Origin: an uncultured Bacilli bacterium
GTDB lineage: Bacteria > Bacillota_I > Bacilli_A > RF39 > UBA660
Assembly (NCBI GenBank): GCA_934096535.1
Contig: CAKOMC010000012.1
Span: forward strand, 1-33,783
Direction: 5' to 3'
Length of the DNA stretch: 33,783 nucleotides
This document shows, piece after piece, positions 6,291-13,653 of this stretch; position 1 is the first letter of the stretch, and each line of letters starts with the position of its first letter. A program made the translations under genes and the position numbers. The notes beneath the pieces were generated by a model that was not told the origin of the DNA, did no database searches, and was given only the letters and a program-made list of their open reading frames with translations.

Positions 6291-6654
6291 GCTTAATGTT
6301 CAAAAAAGTTTTAATTATAATTTAAATAAAAATAATAATGATGACAAGTACGGTGTCTTAAAGTTTTCTAGCTGCCATGATAAATATCCTATTTATGAAT
6401 TAAAAAAGGATGAATTAAAGGCATTCTTAAATTTTGCTAAATTGTTTGAAAGTTTGCTGTGGCGAGAAATTAAGGTATATCCAAGTTTTAAATTTGAAAA
6501 TATTCCGCAACTTAACAAACCAGATAGTATAGATAGAGATATAATTTTAAGCTCTTTAAGAGTGACTGATAAGTTTAGATTAATTGGTTATCGTCAAGAA
6601 GAATACTTTTGCATAGTTTGGTTTGATAAAAATCATGAAACTTACAAAGGATAA
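6280..6654 (+). CDS. Putative toxin partner of the Panacea antitoxin
   Basis: 124 residues, soluble, basic-acidic mixed, no membrane segment, so it is not one of the membrane-type toxins. The ATG lies inside the 3' end of the Panacea gene with no ribosome binding site of its own, which points to translational coupling. The C-terminal portion (SSLRVTDKFRLIGYRQEEYF, then CIVWFDKNHETY) resembles the closing beta strands of small RelE/HigB-like RNase toxins, where an aromatic-rich WFD-x-x-H segment ends the domain. This likeness is weak and based on reading alone. The toxin role is inferred mainly from position. Followed by the promoter of the next gene, with no clear terminator. Confidence 0.6.
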   Translation: MTYKLNVQKSFNYNLNKNNNDDKYGVLKFSSCHDKYPIYELKKDELKAFLNFAKLFESLLWREIKVYPSFKFENIPQLNKPDSIDRDIILSSLRVTDKFRLIGYRQEEYFCIVWFDKNHETYKG

Positions 6655-6678
6655 TTAGTGAAATAAGTGAATAATTTC

Positions 6679-6706
6679 TTGTAATTGGCGAAAAATAAGG
6701 TAAAAT
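6679..6706 (+). promoter_or_regulatory. Promoter of the acyl-adenylate enzyme gene
   Basis: TTGTAA (6679-6684), 16-base spacer, TAAAAT (6701-6706). AGGAG follows shortly before ATG 6731. Confidence 0.5.
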
Positions 6707-6730
6707 AAAATTAGAAATAGGAGAAGTATT

Positions 6731-8527
6731 ATGTTTGAAAAGAAATTAACAGGTTATGCAAGCAACGACAAACCACAAAATAAAGGAGCAAAATTTTGGG
6801 AGGCTCATCCTATAATACCGGATATTAATATATATACAGCCATTAAGGTTATTAGTAGTTTTTATCGTGATGAAAAGGCAGTTGATTGTTTAAAATTATC
6901 AGCAACTTATCAACAGTTATTAGATGATGCCGTTACAGTCTCGATGGCTTTAAAAGAATTAGGGGTTAAAAAAGGGGATATTATTACTGTATCTATGCCT
7001 AATTTTTATCAGGCTGTAGCTGTTTTTATGGCTGCTAATAGAATTGGGGCGACAACAACATTTTTAAATTCTTTTGCACCAGATGAAGAAATTGTATCAT
7101 ATTTAAATTTGTTTGAAAGTCCCGTTTATATAAATTTTAATCGTAGTGATGAAGAAAATCAGAAGATTGTAGATAAAACTCATGTCAGATATGTTATTAC
7201 TTTAGATAAAAGTAAAGTTAATTCATTAAGTCTTAATGGTAATTATCATTTAACTAAGAGTAATACGATTGATTTTAATACTTTAGGATGTTTGGCTAAG
7301 TTTCAAAAAAAGACTTTAGAAAATCCTTTTAATTCTTTAGATGATGCATTAATTCTTTATACTAGTGGGACAACTGGAAAGCCTAAGGCGGTGGTTTTGA
7401 CAAATAAGAATATTTTAGCAGCCGCTACTTATTTAAAAAACTCAACTCATATTAGTGATACTCGTGGTGAAAAAAGTTTAGTTTGTGTTCCATTTACTTA
7501 TCCTTATGGTTTTTCTACCTCAACACTTATGTCGTTAATGTGTGGAAGAACAGCCATTTTGGCACCAGATTTATCCAAGGACAATTTATATTATTATTTG
7601 GCTAAAAATCCTAATATAATATTTGGAAGTCCAGCCCTTTTAGAATTAATGATGATAAATGCTCCGAAAGATTTTGATTTATCTTCGGTTAAAACTTTTA
7701 TCTCTGGCGGTGATTTCTTAACTCCAGCAAATGCTAAAAGAGGGGAAGATTTCTTTCAAGAACATAAGGCTAAGACGGTTATTACAAATGGCTCGGGAAA
7801 TGCTGAAACTGTTTCTTGTGGTACAAATTCGGTAGGAATTGAAGTAAAATCAGAAACGGTTGGACGAGTTTTAACCGGCAGCGATTGTTTAGTTATAGAT
7901 ATGGATAAATATAATAACGATAGAACAATAGAAGAAAAGAAAATAGGGGAAGAAGGTTTACTGCTTATTGGCGGTGAGCATGTTTTCAAAGAATATTATA
8001 AAAAACCAGAATTAACTAAAAAGGCTAAAATTGTTGTTAATGGAAAAAATTATGTAGCAACGGGAATGTTTGGAAGACTTGATAATGATGGTTATTTCAC
8101 TTTAACTGGTCGTCAATCAAGATTTTATATAATATCTACTTTAAATAAAGTTTATTTAGATTATGTTCAGGGAGTTATAAGTAATTTTCCTTGTGTGAAA
8201 GATTGTGCTGTTGTTAAAATTGATACTAACGATGGAAGTCTAGCAGCAAATAAAGCCTATATTGTTCTAGATGAAAGCAAGATGCTTGATAATAAAGATT
8301 TTACTAGTCAAATACTTGATTTATGTTTAAAGCCTATTAAAATGGTAAATGGTGATGTTGTTCAATTAAAAGAATATGAAATTCCTGCCTATATCGAATT
8401 TGTTAATGCACTTCCTAGAAGAAAAGGAACTGAAAAAGTAGATTATCAATTGTTAGAACAAAAAGCAGCTGATGATTTGAAAAAGGGCGAACCTCAAAAA
8501 TTTTATAAGTTAGAACTTGCAAAATAA
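6731..8527 (+). CDS. AMP-binding (ANL superfamily) acyl-CoA synthetase-like enzyme
   Basis: 598 residues. The P-loop-like YTSGTTGKPKAVVLTN marks an enzyme that activates a carboxylic acid as acyl-adenylate. Further ANL motifs are GSGNAE (A5 region), GRLDNDGYFTLTGR (A7/A8 hinge) and a C-terminal lysine in PRRKGTEKVDY (A10). The usual TGD of motif A7 reads TGM here (M446); that aspartate normally holds the AMP ribose. The substrate cannot be read from the sequence; no carrier-protein or condensation domain is attached. It stands alone between its own promoter (6679) and a terminator overlapping its end (8512-8546), next to a sensor kinase. Good confidence for fold, low for substrate. Confidence 0.82.
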   Translation: MFEKKLTGYASNDKPQNKGAKFWEAHPIIPDINIYTAIKVISSFYRDEKAVDCLKLSATYQQLLDDAVTVSMALKELGVKKGDIITVSMPNFYQAVAVFMAANRIGATTTFLNSFAPDEEIVSYLNLFESPVYINFNRSDEENQKIVDKTHVRYVITLDKSKVNSLSLNGNYHLTKSNTIDFNTLGCLAKFQKKTLENPFNSLDDALILYTSGTTGKPKAVVLTNKNILAAATYLKNSTHISDTRGEKSLVCVPFTYPYGFSTSTLMSLMCGRTAILAPDLSKDNLYYYLAKNPNIIFGSPALLELMMINAPKDFDLSSVKTFISGGDFLTPANAKRGEDFFQEHKAKTVITNGSGNAETVSCGTNSVGIEVKSETVGRVLTGSDCLVIDMDKYNNDRTIEEKKIGEEGLLLIGGEHVFKEYYKKPELTKKAKIVVNGKNYVATGMFGRLDNDGYFTLTGRQSRFYIISTLNKVYLDYVQGVISNFPCVKDCAVVKIDTNDGSLAANKAYIVLDESKMLDNKDFTSQILDLCLKPIKMVNGDVVQLKEYEIPAYIEFVNALPRRKGTEKVDYQLLEQKAADDLKKGEPQKFYKLELAK

Positions 8528-8546
8528 AATGCAGGTTCTTTATTTA
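8512..8546 (+). terminator. Terminator overlapping the end of the acyl-adenylate enzyme gene
   Basis: AGAACTTGCA (8512-8521) pairs with TGCAGGTTCT (8530-8539, one G-U pair), then TTATTTAT. The left arm lies in the last codons. Confidence 0.6.
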
Positions 8547-8598
8547 TATTCATAGACTTATTTGATATAATTAATCTTGTAAGATAGGAGTTGATAAT

Positions 8599-10917
8599 AT
8601 GCAAAGTGGTGTTTATTTCCCAATGTTGGCATTACCGTTTAGCTTTTTAATGCTAATATTATATTTTGCTAAAGAACATATTAATACGAAAGAAACAAAA
8701 ATATTTGGAGTACTTATTGTATCTAATTTTTTAGGGTTACTTATAGAAATAATGTGTACAGTGGCTTCGATAATATATTTTAAACATCCTCACATAAGTA
8801 ATTTTATTTATAAATCTTATTTAATGTATATAATCGTATGGATATCAACATTTGCTTATTATGTTTTTAGTGTAACCAGACCTAGAGGTTTAGAAGTAAG
8901 AAAAGGAAGAATTAAATTATTTGCTTTATATTATCTATTGATTGCAATTTTTTTGACAATTTTGCCAATTAAATCAGTTATTGAAGACGATTTTAGGACT
9001 AGATATACTTGTGGCCCTTGTGTTAGTTTTTCTTATATAATTTCTTTTGTGGCTATAATGGTGGTTTTAGTATGTTTAATATTAAATTATAGAAAATTAA
9101 AAACTAAAAAATTAATTCCTGTATATTTGTTTTTGATAATTGGCTCAATTGCTATACTTATTCAATCATCACACCCAGAAATTTTAATGATGACATATGT
9201 AGAAACTTTTATTTGCGTAATAATGTATTTTACTATTGAAAATCCTGATTTGAAAATGGTTAATCAGTTAGAACTGGCTAAAAATGAAGCTGAAAAAGCC
9301 AACAGGGCTAAGTCAGATTTTCTATCTAGTATGTCTCATGAGATTAGAACACCTTTAAATGCGATAGTAGGTCTTTCTAATGATATTAAAGAACGAGGTA
9401 ATTGTCCCAAAGATATGCAAGAAGATTTAGGGGATATCGTTAATGCTTCTAATACATTACTTGAAATAGTTGGTAATATTATGGATATTAATAAGATAGA
9501 GTCAGATAAGATGGAAATTATTGAAATTCCTTATAACTTTAAAGAAGAGATAGAAACCCTAGCAAGAATAGACTCAGTAAGAATTGGGGAAAAGCCAATC
9601 GAATTAACTGTTGATATTGCAAAAGATATTCCTTATGAATTAATTGGGGATAAAGGTCATATTAAAGAAATAGTTAATAATTTATTATCGAATGCCATTA
9701 AATATACTGATAAGGGTAAGATTGAACTAAATGTAAAATGTATAAATAAAGATGATATTTGTAATTTATATATTACTTGTAAAGATACCGGAAAAGGCAT
9801 AAAAGCTGAGAATATTAGTCGATTATTTAATAAGTTTGATAGATTAGATGCTGAAAGAAACACCACGGTTGAAGGAACCGGACTTGGTCTTGCTATTACG
9901 AAAAAATTAGTCGAATTAATGGGTGGTAAAATTAATGTAGAATCAACTTTTGGTAAGGGTTCGATGTTTATGGTAAATGTTCCTCAAAGAATAGGTATGA
10001 TGAGTAAACCTTTAACTAAGGAAGAATTAAATAATACAGCCGAGTTGATCTTAGATTTAAGTAAAAATAATATTGATTATAGTAAAAAGAAAATCTTAGT
10101 AGTTGATGATAACAAATTAAATATTAAAGTAGCCAGAAGAGCCTTAGAACCTTTACATTTTAAAGAAATTGATGATGCTGAAAATGGATTGGTATGTGTT
10201 AATAAAATTAAAGATGGTAATACTTATGATATTATTTTAATGGATATAATGATGCCCGTGATGAGTGGAGAGACTGCTCTTAAAAATTTAAAAGAAATAG
10301 AGGGATTTAATATTCCAGTTATTGCCTTAACGGCCGATGCCATTGCCGGAGCCGAAGAAAAATATAAAGAAGAAGGGTTTACTAGTTATATAGCTAAACC
10401 ATTTAGTAAAGATCAAATAAAACTTAAATTAGATAAAGTATTTGAAGAATTAGAAAATAATAAAAAAGATAAAGCTAAAAAAGATAATTCTAAAGATAAA
10501 AAAGTAAATAAAAAATTAGATAAAAATACGAAGAAAAACAATAAAAATAATGATAATAAAACTTATGATGAAAAGTATTTGTTAGATAACGGAATTGACT
10601 ATAATAAAGGGGTAGAGTTATTTGGAGATATCACAACTTATAAAGAAATGTTAAGTGATTGGTATAAAGATTCTTTAAATAAATTTAAGAAAATAAAAGA
10701 ATTATTAGATAATAAAGATATGCAAAATTATAGCGTAGAAGTACATTCCCTAAAAAGTGATGCCAAGTATTTTGGAATGAATAAATTAGCTGAAATATCT
10801 TTAGACCATGAATTAAAAAGTAAAGAAAATGATACTGATTATGTAACTGATAATTTTAAAGAGTTAGAAAAAGAATTTAATAGAGTAATAGAAATAGTAG
10901 GTAAGTACTTAAAATAG
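8599..10917 (+). CDS. Membrane hybrid sensor histidine kinase with receiver and Hpt domains
   Basis: 772 residues. Residues 5-212 hold about six or seven hydrophobic segments, a membrane sensor with no recognised ligand. A short helix leads to HisKA with phospho-accepting H247 (MSHEIRTPLN). HATPase follows with N box NLLSNAIKYT (361-370), DTGKGI (396-401) and GTGLGLAI (426-433). A receiver domain has D503/D504, phospho-acceptor D549 (LMDIMMP), T579 and K600. A lysine- and asparagine-rich linker (about 620-655) precedes an Hpt domain with H716 (VHSLKSD). A complete His-Asp-His relay is thus in one chain, but no output regulator is in the window. A -10 TATAAT lies at 8566-8571 and GGAG before the start. 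Confidence 0.92.
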   Translation: MQSGVYFPMLALPFSFLMLILYFAKEHINTKETKIFGVLIVSNFLGLLIEIMCTVASIIYFKHPHISNFIYKSYLMYIIVWISTFAYYVFSVTRPRGLEVRKGRIKLFALYYLLIAIFLTILPIKSVIEDDFRTRYTCGPCVSFSYIISFVAIMVVLVCLILNYRKLKTKKLIPVYLFLIIGSIAILIQSSHPEILMMTYVETFICVIMYFTIENPDLKMVNQLELAKNEAEKANRAKSDFLSSMSHEIRTPLNAIVGLSNDIKERGNCPKDMQEDLGDIVNASNTLLEIVGNIMDINKIESDKMEIIEIPYNFKEEIETLARIDSVRIGEKPIELTVDIAKDIPYELIGDKGHIKEIVNNLLSNAIKYTDKGKIELNVKCINKDDICNLYITCKDTGKGIKAENISRLFNKFDRLDAERNTTVEGTGLGLAITKKLVELMGGKINVESTFGKGSMFMVNVPQRIGMMSKPLTKEELNNTAELILDLSKNNIDYSKKKILVVDDNKLNIKVARRALEPLHFKEIDDAENGLVCVNKIKDGNTYDIILMDIMMPVMSGETALKNLKEIEGFNIPVIALTADAIAGAEEKYKEEGFTSYIAKPFSKDQIKLKLDKVFEELENNKKDKAKKDNSKDKKVNKKLDKNTKKNNKNNDNKTYDEKYLLDNGIDYNKGVELFGDITTYKEMLSDWYKDSLNKFKKIKELLDNKDMQNYSVEVHSLKSDAKYFGMNKLAEISLDHELKSKENDTDYVTDNFKELEKEFNRVIEIVGKYLK

Positions 10918-10939
10918 TATTTACTTACTTTTTATTTTT
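10901..10939 (+). terminator. Terminator overlapping the sensor kinase 3' end
   Basis: GTAAGTACT (10901-10909) pairs with AGTATTTAC (10916-10924, one G-U pair), followed by TTACTTTTTATTTTT. The left arm is coding. Confidence 0.5.
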
Positions 10940-10976
10940 GATAAAATTTAAGTAGAAGTTTAGGAGATATTGTTTT

Positions 10977-11414
10977 ATGATAAATACGAAGTTAACAAGA
11001 TTAGCAAGTAAGATTGCTTATAAGGCTCATGAAGGTCAAACTGATAAAGCAGGAGTTCCTTATATATTTCATTCTATTCATATTGCTGAACAAATGGATA
11101 GTGAAGAATCTTGTGTAGTAGCACTTTTACACGATGTTATAGAAGATAGTGATATTACTTTAGAAATTTTAAGTAAATATTTTAATGATGATATAATTGC
11201 CGCCTTAAGAGTATTAACAAAGAAAGAAAATGATGATTATGTTATGTATATTAAAAGAGTTAAAACAAATAAGTTAGCAACCAAAGTAAAAATAAAAGAT
11301 TTAGAACATAATAAGGATTTAACTAGATTAGATGAAGTAACCGATAGGGATAAAAAAAGATCCATGAAGTATTGGGAAGCAATTAGATATTTAGAAGATA
11401 TTGAAACTATATAG
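10977..11414 (+). CDS. Small alarmone hydrolase-like HD protein (SpoT/MESH1 type)
   Basis: 145 residues, the size of a stand-alone HD hydrolase domain. It keeps the pattern of the (p)ppGpp hydrolase domain of SpoT/RSH and MESH1: AYKAHEGQTDKAGVPYIFH with metal ligand H32, ALLHDVIEDSDIT giving H52, D53, E56 and D57, and VKIKDLEHNKDLTRL giving D108 and N112. No synthetase, TGS or ACT domain follows. AGGAGA precedes the ATG. If active it would remove pyrophosphate from (p)ppGpp or a related nucleotide. The gene is preceded by the terminator of the sensor kinase, so it is probably a separate unit, with TAAAAT near 10941 as a possible -10. Confidence 0.82.
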   Translation: MINTKLTRLASKIAYKAHEGQTDKAGVPYIFHSIHIAEQMDSEESCVVALLHDVIEDSDITLEILSKYFNDDIIAALRVLTKKENDDYVMYIKRVKTNKLATKVKIKDLEHNKDLTRLDEVTDRDKKRSMKYWEAIRYLEDIETI

Positions 11415-11440
11415 GTTAAAATGACTAGAATTAAAAATGA

Positions 11441-11469
11441 TTGCATTTTGTAAATAAGTGTGGTAGTAT
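11441..11469 (+). promoter_or_regulatory. Promoter of the first Cys/His-motif exported protein
   Basis: TTGCAT (11441-11446), 17-base spacer, TAGTAT (11464-11469) with an extended TGG just before the -10. Confidence 0.6.
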
Positions 11470-11497
11470 AAGCCTCAACCAAGGGGGATTGGTTGCA

Positions 11498-11977
11498 GTG
11501 AATAAGAAGAAAAAAGGGATAATTTTATTTACCATTAGTATTTTAATAGTTGTGATTAGTGTATTTATTGGAGTATATGTTAAATGTATGCATACAGACC
11601 ATACGAAAGAAGTCTGTCCAGTTACTAAAATATTAAATATTCTATATTATATTAATCCAGATTCAAAATTAATGAGTGAACATCAAATAAAAAATATGAC
11701 AATCGCTTATCAAGAGGAAAATGTTTTAATAGATAAGATAGAATATGGAGAGATTATTGAACCTATTTACAATGTTTATACAACAGAGGCTTTAGTAAAT
11801 TGTGATGAAACCTGTCATTTATATTATGAAGCACCAGAAGGGTTCACTTTAAAAGAAGACGGAACTTGTGAGAAAAAAGTTAAAATAGGGGAACAATTTA
11901 GAGGACTATATGGTATTACTACTTATTTTAAAGATGGGACTAGTAAAGAACTAATAACGCTGGATTTTTCTAAATAA
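11498..11977 (+). CDS. Exported protein with C-x2-T-x-H-T-K-E-x-C-P motif, member 1
   Basis: The GTG at 11498 is chosen because AAGGGGG (11481-11487) stands about 10 bases before it and the product then starts MNKKKKGI followed by one hydrophobic helix (about 8-28). The 159-residue protein then shows KCMHTDHTKEVCPVTK, the motif shared with the two genes that follow, and EHQIKNM further on. The outside part holds three more cysteines (NCDETC and GTCEKK), which could form disulfides. The end, GITTYFKDGTSKELI, is shared with member 2. No known family is recognised. Likely anchored in the membrane and facing outwards. Confidence 0.7.
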   Translation: MNKKKKGIILFTISILIVVISVFIGVYVKCMHTDHTKEVCPVTKILNILYYINPDSKLMSEHQIKNMTIAYQEENVLIDKIEYGEIIEPIYNVYTTEALVNCDETCHLYYEAPEGFTLKEDGTCEKKVKIGEQFRGLYGITTYFKDGTSKELITLDFSK

Positions 11978-11984
11978 TTGGGAC

Positions 11985-12012
11985 TTGATTTTAAAAAATT
12001 AAAGTGTATAAT
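11985..12012 (+). promoter_or_regulatory. Promoter of the second Cys/His-motif exported protein
   Basis: TTGATT (11985-11990), 16-base spacer, consensus TATAAT (12007-12012). Confidence 0.65.
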
Positions 12013-12023
12013 AACAGTTACCT

Positions 12024-12034
12024 AAAGGGGGGGG
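12024..12034 (+). promoter_or_regulatory. Ribosome binding site with a run of eight G
   Basis: AAA followed by G8 (12027-12034), 7 bases before ATG 12042. A G8 tract is rare in this AT-rich sequence. Its length could change by slippage and alter the spacing of the ribosome binding site. Confidence 0.55.
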
Positions 12035-12041
12035 AGAAAAG

Positions 12042-12548
12042 ATGAATATTAAAATTAATAAAGAAAATATTAAAAGATTTACAGCAGGAGTAGTTTTAGC
12101 AGCGGTAGTAGGGACGCCAGTGGGACTTGCTATTGGTTGCAAAAAAACTGATCACTCTAAAGAGTTATGTCCTGTAACTAAATTACTTAATATGTTACCA
12201 AATTATAAAAATGCAGAGTTAGATTATGAAATTCCAAGAGGAGCAGAACATCAGTTAACACATTTAGCCGAGGATTATTATAGTAAACAATACGGTGAAG
12301 ATACTAATGAAGAAGAAAAGTTAATTGTGGGCTCAATTTATGGGCAAATTACTTATACAGAGGAATTTCATAAAATTTATGAAAATGGCTTAGAAGAAGT
12401 ATATACTAATGAATATTCAAAGGGAGAAAATGGTATTACTACTTACTATAGTGATGGTACTAAGGATTCTTTAGTATTTGAAACAAAAAATATTCCTGAA
12501 CCTGAACCTGATTTTCAATTAAAAAAAGTAATTAATCATAATAGATAA
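12042..12548 (+). CDS. Exported protein with C-x2-T-x-H-S-K-E-x-C-P motif, member 2
   Basis: 168 residues. MNIKINKENIKR leads into one hydrophobic helix (about 13-31), then GCKKTDHSKELCPVTKLLN. AIGC at its end could serve as a lipobox, but the equivalent cysteine in the other members lacks that context, so a shared structural role (disulfide or metal site) is more likely. EHQLTHLAEDYY follows, as EHQ does in member 1. GITTYYSDGTKDSL near the end matches member 1. Between are acidic, polar stretches of unknown fold. It has its own promoter, a G-run ribosome binding site and a terminator, so each family member is a separate unit rather than one operon. Confidence 0.72.
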   Translation: MNIKINKENIKRFTAGVVLAAVVGTPVGLAIGCKKTDHSKELCPVTKLLNMLPNYKNAELDYEIPRGAEHQLTHLAEDYYSKQYGEDTNEEEKLIVGSIYGQITYTEEFHKIYENGLEEVYTNEYSKGENGITTYYSDGTKDSLVFETKNIPEPEPDFQLKKVINHNR

Positions 12549-12552
12549 AAAT

Positions 12553-12577
12553 GGCACTTAAATAGTGTTGTTTTTTT
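12553..12577 (+). terminator. Terminator after exported protein member 2
   Basis: GGCACT (12553-12558) pairs with AGTGTT (12564-12569, two G-U pairs) around TAAAT, then GTTTTTTT. It is closely related to the terminator at 13586-13613, as expected if gene and terminator were duplicated together. Confidence 0.65.
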
Positions 12578-12589
12578 AAATTTATCTTA

Positions 12590-12621
12590 TTGATATTAAA
12601 ATTTAAATGTGATAGTATAAT
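12590..12621 (+). promoter_or_regulatory. Promoter of the third Cys/His-motif exported protein
   Basis: TTGATA (12590-12595), then TAGTAT (12614-12619, 18-base spacer) overlapping TATAAT (12616-12621, 20-base spacer). Either could be the -10. Confidence 0.5.
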
Positions 12622-12644
12622 TTGCACATAGGAGTGTATTAAGA

Positions 12645-13574
12645 ATGAAAATTAATAAGGAAAATATCGAAAAATATGCGGCTTTATCATTGTGTGGTTT
12701 TGCCATGGCAGCCTCATTGGTAAGTTTTAAATGTGAAAAAACAATGCATAGTAAAGAAAAATGTCCAATTACAAGAATTGAACTTGGATTAGGACTTGAG
12801 GAGGCAGCGGTTAAACATCAATTAGCAAAGGCAATGACCGAACAAGGAAATAGTAGTGCTAAATGTGGAAATTTAGAAAAGAAATACTTCCGTTATGATG
12901 TGCTTGAAGATGCTAAAAATGGTGAAAAATTTGATGATAGTATCCTAAAAAAAGATTATGATTCATGTATTATTAGAGATGAAAATGATAATTGGAAAAT
13001 GGAAGATATTACTTTTGCCTGTAAAAATGTTGGTACGGGAATTATGTCTAAAAATAATTTTCTAGTACTAAAAGAGGCTAAGAAAAATAATGATGTAATA
13101 GATAATGAGGATAGCAGTAATTTTGCTAGAGAATATGTTGAAAAAATTAAATATATTGGTCCGGCTGGTAAAAATGTAGAAAATGCGGTTGTTTTAGAAG
13201 ATAGAGATGGTGTTAAAAAGGAAGTAATTGCTGATAATCTTAAAGAAAATGATTTAAAAGATTTGTTTAAAACTTTTTATTATGATGCTGAAGATGGTTT
13301 GTATAAGATTGATGAGTCTTTATTTGTTGAATTTATACGTTCTAGAGTTGTAGAAAGTAGAAGTTATACTAGTTTAATAGCCAAGTTTGATCAAAAAACT
13401 AATACGCATACGGTGACGGTACCAGATGGATGTTTTCTAGCACCAAATGGTTTGGCTTGTAAAATAATTTTAACAGTACCTTATGAAAACTTTAGTTTGT
13501 ATAATTTTAAAGAATTGGATTTAGAAAATAATTTAGACCAAAGTAATAACATAACAAGAAAATTATCACGATAA
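12645..13574 (+). CDS. Exported protein with C-x2-T-x-H-S-K-E-x-C-P motif, member 3 (long form)
   Basis: 309 residues, nearly twice the length of members 1 and 2. MKINKENIEKY matches the start of member 2. A hydrophobic helix (about 12-28) and FKCEKTMHSKEKCPITRIEL follow, then KHQLAKAM in place of EHQ. The longer outer part has six or so further cysteines and a charged middle (residues about 110-230). The GITTY end of the shorter members is absent, so the C-terminal domain is different. No known domain is recognised. AGGAG stands 9-10 bases before the ATG. The juxtamembrane motif is the only part conserved in all three, suggesting that it is the functional core and the outer domain the variable part. 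Confidence 0.72.
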   Translation: MKINKENIEKYAALSLCGFAMAASLVSFKCEKTMHSKEKCPITRIELGLGLEEAAVKHQLAKAMTEQGNSSAKCGNLEKKYFRYDVLEDAKNGEKFDDSILKKDYDSCIIRDENDNWKMEDITFACKNVGTGIMSKNNFLVLKEAKKNNDVIDNEDSSNFAREYVEKIKYIGPAGKNVENAVVLEDRDGVKKEVIADNLKENDLKDLFKTFYYDAEDGLYKIDESLFVEFIRSRVVESRSYTSLIAKFDQKTNTHTVTVPDGCFLAPNGLACKIILTVPYENFSLYNFKELDLENNLDQSNNITRKLSR

Positions 13575-13585
13575 AACAATTAGAA

Positions 13586-13613
13586 AATAGCACTTAAGTA
13601 GTGTTATTTTTTT
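13586..13613 (+). terminator. Terminator after exported protein member 3
   Basis: AATAGCACT (13586-13594) pairs with AGTGTTATT (13600-13608, one G-U pair) around TAAGT, then T5. Confidence 0.75.
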
Positions 13614-13653
13614 AAAGTTAATGTTATACTGGATAAGTCTTAAGAGGAAGTTT

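Noticed and set aside
12042..12548. Lipoprotein call for exported protein member 2 based on AIGC
   Set aside because: The corresponding cysteine in members 1 and 3 has no lipobox, and it is part of the shared C-x9-C motif, so a common non-lipid role is more likely.
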